57,581 nt of DNA from Bacteroidia bacterium. Its GTDB lineage: Bacteria; Bacteroidota; Bacteroidia; Bacteroidales; Paludibacteraceae. Location: NCBI GenBank assembly GCA_009930305.1, contig RZYM01000012.1:1-57581 (forward strand), given 5' to 3'. Both the position numbers and the translations under genes were made by a program. The notes beneath the pieces were generated by a model. That model was not told the origin of the DNA. It was given only the letters and a program-made list of their open reading frames with translations, and searched no databases. Below, one piece after another: positions 53,999 through 57,581 of the stretch (position 1 is its first letter; each line of letters opens with the position of its first letter).

Positions 53999-54218
53999 TG
54001 GTAGCAAACAGATAACAAAGTAGTATCATTTAGATATTTGTTTGGTAGCAAATAGATATATAGTTGGTACTTGGTTGATACCGTATTGTTACCTTATTGG
54101 TATCAACAAGCTACGTGGTTGCTATCTGATGGATACGTAGGTGCTATCTAATGGCTACGTGGTTGCTATCTGGTGGATACGTAGGTGCTATCTGATAGGT
54201 AACGTATAGATAACTATT
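53999..54218 (+). repeat. Iteron-like array, ten 22-bp units
   Basis: Ten consecutive 22-bp units are aligned without spacers. Each carries a GGTAnC-like and a GnTAnC-like element, for example GCTACGTGGTTGCTATCTGATG. Units 6 and 8 are nearly identical, as are units 7 and 9; the outer units are degenerate. Two helical turns per unit and no spacers indicate protein-binding iterons. They may control replication or the next gene, 58 bases on. Confidence 0.75.
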
Positions 54219-54275
54219 TGAATATGAACAAATTAAATAAAACAGATATATACACACTTATTTAATATATATAAT

Positions 54276-54917
54276 ATGATACAGAAAAATTTAAAACTAA
54301 CCGAAGAAACAAAACAGAGTTTTGATGACTTATTTAACGAACTGTTCGCACAGGATCGAGTAAAAACTCAATCTGATTATGTCGACGAATTGGTAGAACG
54401 CTATAAAAATCCAAAGAAAATTGAAGTTGATCGTCCTGAAATTATAGACAAAATCGCCACTCTTGAAACTGAAAATGCAGCTTTGAAAGAAAAAATCATA
54501 GCACAACAACACGACAACAGCAATCTACAACAATTGTATGAAGAAGTACAAGCAGAAAACAGCAGCAATAGTAATCGTTCAACGGAGATGCAGGAACAAA
54601 TTACACAACTTAAGAGTGAAAACGAACTATTGAAAAACAATAACACGGAAATTGCAAGCCGTATATCCGATACCGATATTGTGATCAGGACCAACGCAGT
54701 TGTTCGTAACCTGATGGACGAAACAGTAAAACGGTTGCAAGAACGTTATCCTGAAGCAAAAATAGATGCAGCCGATTTGTTGCAAAAAATGTTTTTGCGT
54801 TATACGGTTGAACGTTTTACATCCTGGTTTTATCCGTTTGTTTTAAAAGACAAAGACATTGAAGAAATAACAGGTAAAAGTATTAAGGAAATCAAACAAT
54901 TTTTTGTATCAAAATGA
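54276..54917 (+). CDS. Coiled-coil DNA-binding-type protein
   Basis: The 213-residue protein starts IQKNLKLTEETKQSFDDLFN, a ribbon-helix-helix-like start as in mobilisation and partition proteins. A long coiled coil spans about residues 55-125 (ALKEKIIAQQHDNSNLQQLY, and IKSENELLKNNNTE-type). A C-terminal helical domain follows. It resembles BfmA/BtgA-type mobilisation proteins and KfrA-type partition proteins in layout only. It lies directly behind the iteron array and may bind it. Confidence 0.55.
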   Translation: MIQKNLKLTEETKQSFDDLFNELFAQDRVKTQSDYVDELVERYKNPKKIEVDRPEIIDKIATLETENAALKEKIIAQQHDNSNLQQLYEEVQAENSSNSNRSTEMQEQITQLKSENELLKNNNTEIASRISDTDIVIRTNAVVRNLMDETVKRLQERYPEAKIDAADLLQKMFLRYTVERFTSWFYPFVLKDKDIEEITGKSIKEIKQFFVSK

Positions 54918-55159
54918 TGGGAATTAGTAAAACATTTATCAAAAGTGCATTACCGGACGTCGAAAGAGCCGCATCCGAATACTTGGATAATATAACATTA
55001 TTAGATGGCGAACGTTATGTAGCAGCCGTTCTTAACAAAACAAGCGAAGGTTTAACTATTAGCCTTGTAGCCTTTGACGAGAACGATACGGCGGTACGTC
55101 AAATAAATTCCGAACGAGCAGATTTATTTATCATAAAAATAATCGAAAATACCTTGTAA
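54914..55159 (+). CDS. Small hypothetical protein
   Basis: The 81-residue protein overlaps the coiled-coil gene by four bases and ends one base before the next gene. It was not recognised; it is alpha/beta, with a helical N terminus (KSALPDVERAASEYLDNI) and three strands. Confidence 0.5.
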   Translation: MMGISKTFIKSALPDVERAASEYLDNITLLDGERYVAAVLNKTSEGLTISLVAFDENDTAVRQINSERADLFIIKIIENTL

Positions 55160-55160
55160 T

Positions 55161-55751
55161 ATGATAGGAGAAAAACAACCCAACAGCAACTATCCTACCA
55201 AAAATCTTGACGATTTTTTAAGGGATATGAGCGAAGAAATCGAGGATATGGGTATAAGGGAAGAGTTAGAACCGGAACTGGAACTGAAACCTGAACCCGA
55301 ACCCAAACCTAAACAGGATAATAATATCCAACAACAGGAAGAAGTTGAAAAAGCGGAAATAAAGATGAAGTCTGCACCGGCAAAAGCAACAGCTAAATTG
55401 TTCGCTACAATTATAGATAGCACCATTCCGGCAACGCTTGGTATTATTGCCAAAGAAGAAAGCACAGATTATAGAGCAGCGGAAGAAGACAAGCAGGACT
55501 TAGAAGACGCACTTACAGAATATGTAAAACTCAAAGGAGGTGATATTCCGCCAGGTGTTATGGTCCTTATTTTGATACTTACAATTTACGGATCTAAAGT
55601 ACCGCACGCATTACAGCAGCGCAAACTGAACCAAAAGAAAGAAGAATTGCTTGCAAAAGAAAAAGAGTTAGAAGCACGCGAAAAAGCGTTTATGACATTA
55701 CAAGAAAAAGATAAAATAAAAGAGAGTACAGAGAATGGCGCGCAAAGCTAA
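55161..55751 (+). CDS. Membrane protein with Pro/Glu-rich linker and coiled coil
   Basis: The 196-residue protein was not recognised. It has a Glu/Pro-repeat segment (about 37-55, alternating EPELELKPEPEPKPK) and a helical region. One membrane helix is near 133-150 (PPGVMVLILILTIYG), and a C-terminal coiled coil follows (about 160-190). The layout fits a virion or packaging-complex membrane protein next to an ATPase. It overlaps the ATPase gene by 17 bases. Confidence 0.5.
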   Translation: MIGEKQPNSNYPTKNLDDFLRDMSEEIEDMGIREELEPELELKPEPEPKPKQDNNIQQQEEVEKAEIKMKSAPAKATAKLFATIIDSTIPATLGIIAKEESTDYRAAEEDKQDLEDALTEYVKLKGGDIPPGVMVLILILTIYGSKVPHALQQRKLNQKKEELLAKEKELEAREKAFMTLQEKDKIKESTENGAQS

Positions 55752-56298
55752 AGTAATATGTTTGATTGGAACGAATGGTACCGGCAAAAGCACGTTGGCG
55801 GTGCAGCTGATGGAACGGCAAAAGCGAGGGTTGATGATATTACCCACGTTTGATGACTGGGCTATGAAGTTTGACGAAAGCAAATGTGCGACGAAGTTCG
55901 ACTTTGCTTTTGTGGGCATCCGCCACCATATAGCAGAAGGGAAAAGCGAAGAACTATTTGATTCTATATACCGAAATTTCCGCGATGGTGTTTTAGTGTG
56001 TGATGATCCCGTTGTTTATATAAACAAAAATTTAGATGATCATCCGATAAAAAACATATTGGCACGCCGTCGGCAGATTAAATGCGATGTTGTGTTTGTC
56101 GCTCATAGTTTTTTTCGCATACCGCCTATTTTCTTTGAGTACATAACCGATTATGTTATTTATAACACTACCAATGCAACTAAACGCAAAAATGAATTAG
56201 GACAGCATTATGAAGCAATAGAGCGTATTATTAACAACGTATCAAAAAAAGCAAAAAAAGATCCGCATTATTGCGAGTCTTACCAAACCGGATTATAA
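55735..56298 (+). CDS. Small P-loop ATPase (packaging or Zot-like)
   Basis: The 187-residue ATPase has Walker A IGTNGTGKST (residues 11-20) and Walker B GVLVCDDPVVYIN (near 84-96). RQIKCDVVFVAHSFFRIPP carries the sensor-like position. No other domain is present. Its size and motifs fit the A32/FtsK-HerA-type packaging ATPases of small membrane-containing viruses or Zot-like assembly proteins of filamentous phages. It is the only ATPase seen between the coiled-coil gene and the window end. Confidence 0.65.
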   Translation: MARKAKVICLIGTNGTGKSTLAVQLMERQKRGLMILPTFDDWAMKFDESKCATKFDFAFVGIRHHIAEGKSEELFDSIYRNFRDGVLVCDDPVVYINKNLDDHPIKNILARRRQIKCDVVFVAHSFFRIPPIFFEYITDYVIYNTTNATKRKNELGQHYEAIERIINNVSKKAKKDPHYCESYQTGL

Positions 56299-56345
56299 AG
56301 TAATAAAAGTACAAGATTACCAAAAATATTTTAAAAATTAATAAA

Positions 56346-56603
56346 ATGATAAATTTAGGAAGTAGAAGAAGAATTATAAAAGTCTTAATTGATGGAAATT
56401 ATTTAGACACTAAGTTAGAGGGAGTGAAAATTTTAGAAGAGTATCCTAAAATAAAAACAAAAACATCAAGTTTATCACGTGCAAAGAGGGAAGCTGTAGA
56501 GATATATGTAAAGTTTTGTTGTGAAAGGAACAAAGAGTTTGAAAAAGTAATTTCTAAAATAAATTTAGAATTAGAAGAACAAAACAAAAATAAAATCTGG
56601 TAA
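56346..56603 (+). CDS. Small hypothetical protein
   Basis: The 85-residue protein was not recognised. It is basic and mainly helical (RAKREAVEIYVKFCCERNKE). It follows the ATPase by 47 bases. Confidence 0.45.
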   Translation: MINLGSRRRIIKVLIDGNYLDTKLEGVKILEEYPKIKTKTSSLSRAKREAVEIYVKFCCERNKEFEKVISKINLELEEQNKNKIW

Positions 56604-56977
56604 TATATATATTGCAAGAGACTATCTTAAACACATTGATAATGTTCATAATGTTGAATTATCAAAATTAGGGATGGATGCTTTAACTTATGTCAAAATG
56701 ATTGTAAAACAATCCAAATTGCGATATTGCAATTATAGAACTAACCTATGTGGAAAAATACAAATTCTACGAAATAAAAACCGCTCAACCAAGAGGATTG
56801 AGCGGCTATTTGAAAAAAGAACCACTTTGGTGTAGGGGGCAAGTCTAACAATAATTCTGTTTTATTGCTCATTTGCTTTGTGATGTCAAAAAATACAGAG
56901 GCATCCAAATCTGCCAATTAAGCTTAAAGTGGTATTATTTTGCAAATGTATAAAAAATATTTGATAAATGATGTTCA
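56604..56977. other. Non-coding stretch with hairpin and short inverted repeat
   Basis: No gene is supported. CCGCTCAA (56781-56788) pairs with TTGAGCGG (56798-56805), and T runs follow on the minus strand, so it would terminate leftward transcripts. ACCACTTT (56821-56828) has its inverse AAAGTGGT at 56926-56933. Confidence 0.45.
56781..56805 (-). terminator. Hairpin with minus-strand T run
   Basis: An 8-bp perfect stem with a 9-base loop. On the minus strand it is followed by TTTTTATTT. Confidence 0.55.
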
Positions 56978-57175
56978 ATGACACAAATAGTTACATATAA
57001 ATCTATGTTCAAATACCAATTAGCCAACGCAGCCGGTGTCGACGTCCGCACCCTCAATCGTTGGCTAAAAACCGATAAGGAAGAGATCAACAAGCTAATG
57101 GGAACTATCAGTACACGTTTATTGCCACCATCGGTTGTAGAGTATATTTGCACAAAATACGTAATCGAATTATAG
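56978..57175 (+). CDS. Small HTH protein, DUF4248-like
   Basis: The 65-residue protein has FKYQLANAAGVDVRTLNRWL and ends in LLPPSVVEYICTKYVIEL, like the short Bacteroidetes DNA-binding proteins of the DUF4248 type. A shorter start at 57005 is possible. It may repress or activate the promoter 40 bases beyond its end. Confidence 0.6.
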   Translation: MTQIVTYKSMFKYQLANAAGVDVRTLNRWLKTDKEEINKLMGTISTRLLPPSVVEYICTKYVIEL

Positions 57176-57212
57176 TTGTTTTCCTTTCTTTTTTAAAATT
57201 TTCAACTATTTT

Positions 57213-57244
57213 CTTGCATAATTAAAAAAAACACTGCATCTTTG
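57213..57244 (+). promoter_or_regulatory. Promoter of the structured leader
   Basis: CTTG (57213-57216), 20 bases, then CATCTTTG (57237-57244) resemble the -33/-7 consensus and the trp promoter above. Confidence 0.6.
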
Positions 57245-57245
57245 T

Positions 57246-57432
57246 TGTGCTAATGTATTTTCAAAAGGCGGATAGACCGCCGAAAGTGTTCGGCTTTTTT
57301 TATGTCTATTAGTTTATGTTTTAGAGGTTTATATATATATTATAACTTATAAAACGAGTACGCCCGTGCGGGTAGCGGTAACGCCCCGATTTGCCTTTTG
57401 AAAGCATTAGCACACGGTAGCGTACTTTTTTT
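57246..57432 (+). ncRNA. Structured leader RNA with competing long helices
   Basis: TGTGCTAATG...TTTCAAAAGGC (57246-57269) pairs with GCCTTTTGAAAGCATTAGCA onward (57393-57414) over about 21 bases. Inside, GGCGG-ATAGA-CCGCC (57267-57281) overlaps and excludes GCCGAA-AGTG-TTCGGC with a T run (57279-57301). AGTACGC (57357-57363) pairs with GCGTACT (57420-57426) before another T run, excluding the long helix. Two terminators and two alternative folds make it a candidate switch or attenuator ahead of the last gene. Confidence 0.6.
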
Positions 57433-57452
57433 ATTGCTAAAATTTCAAAAAA

Positions 57453-57581
57453 ATGGAACAAATGATCATCAGTCACGAAGGTGTGGCAAAGGGTGCGGAC
57501 CTACGTTCTGCAATCAAGAAACTAATCCAACCGCTTATCGGTATGGAGAGTGTAAAAGGTGGCATAGAAAGTGCGCCAGGG
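57453..57581 (+). CDS. Partial protein of the virus-like region, 3' truncated by the window end
   Basis: 43 residues are visible (MEQMIISHEGVAKGADLRSA onward), with no stop. It is not recognised. It is the gene governed by the structured leader, so it is probably a strongly expressed product such as a structural protein. The full frame runs off the window. Confidence 0.5.
   Translation, partial: MEQMIISHEGVAKGADLRSAIKKLIQPLIGMESVKGGIESAPG

Noticed and set aside
53999-54218. Possible CRISPR array
   Set aside because: The units follow each other without spacers and vary in sequence; there are no cas genes.

Overview
The window reads as a chromosome segment from an AT-rich member of the Bacteroidetes, most likely order Bacteroidales. 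The evidence is a protein ending in a gliding-motility/type IX secretion (type B) sorting domain, promoters of the TTTG - about 20 nt - TAnnTTTG type, little use of Shine-Dalgarno sequences, the trp gene order B-E-G-D-C-F-A, a Lys-type 3-phosphoglycerate dehydrogenase, and Bacteroidetes-type integrase and RhuM proteins. No ribosomal RNA or CRISPR array is visible.

Region 1 (1-18,960) is mainly core chromosome. It holds a secreted lamin-tail protein (5' end outside the window), two adjacent decayed genes (ilvA and pflB remnants), pepT, a serC-serA pair, a GH17 glucanase-like lipoprotein, a patatin/beta-barrel protein, tRNA-Ser(CGA), a type IV AbiE toxin-antitoxin pair, a 26-codon acetyltransferase fragment, and a six-gene MacAB/TolC efflux locus ending in a LytS/LytTR two-component system.

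Region 2 (18,990-27,680) is a defence-type module: type I restriction genes hsdR, rhuM, hsdM and hsdS, then a decayed agmatine/peptidyl-arginine deiminase and an A1S_2505-type macro-like gene. A perfect 21-bp direct repeat, which is also promoter-like, lies at both edges.

Region 3 (about 28,400-37,250) is a compact integrative element. It has a tyrosine integrase, an excisionase-like HTH protein, a filamentous-phage-type replication initiator beside a non-coding candidate origin, three small accessory genes, a TonB-C-domain protein preceded by a structured leader, and a two-gene cargo module (unrecognised 595-aa protein plus coiled-coil/TIR protein). Near-identical GGGGCGG repeats lie at both ends, with a 15-bp repeat outside them. 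The cargo pair is the best candidate here for an undescribed anti-phage system.

Region 4 (37,250-46,880) has a divergent DapB homologue, a membrane protein/hydrolase pair with Firmicutes-like translation signals, a nitroreductase remnant, and the complete trp operon behind a classical attenuator: a 19-residue leader peptide with tandem Trp codons and an intrinsic terminator.

Region 5 (about 47,000-57,581, running off the end) looks like a small temperate virus or virus-like plasmid. A degenerate tRNA-like sequence marks its left side. It has a divergent repressor/early-promoter switch, a run of small genes including a PIN toxin with a tiny partner, a large primase/SF3-helicase, a ten-unit 22-bp iteron array, coiled-coil and membrane proteins, a small P-loop ATPase, and a strongly structured leader RNA before the last, truncated gene.
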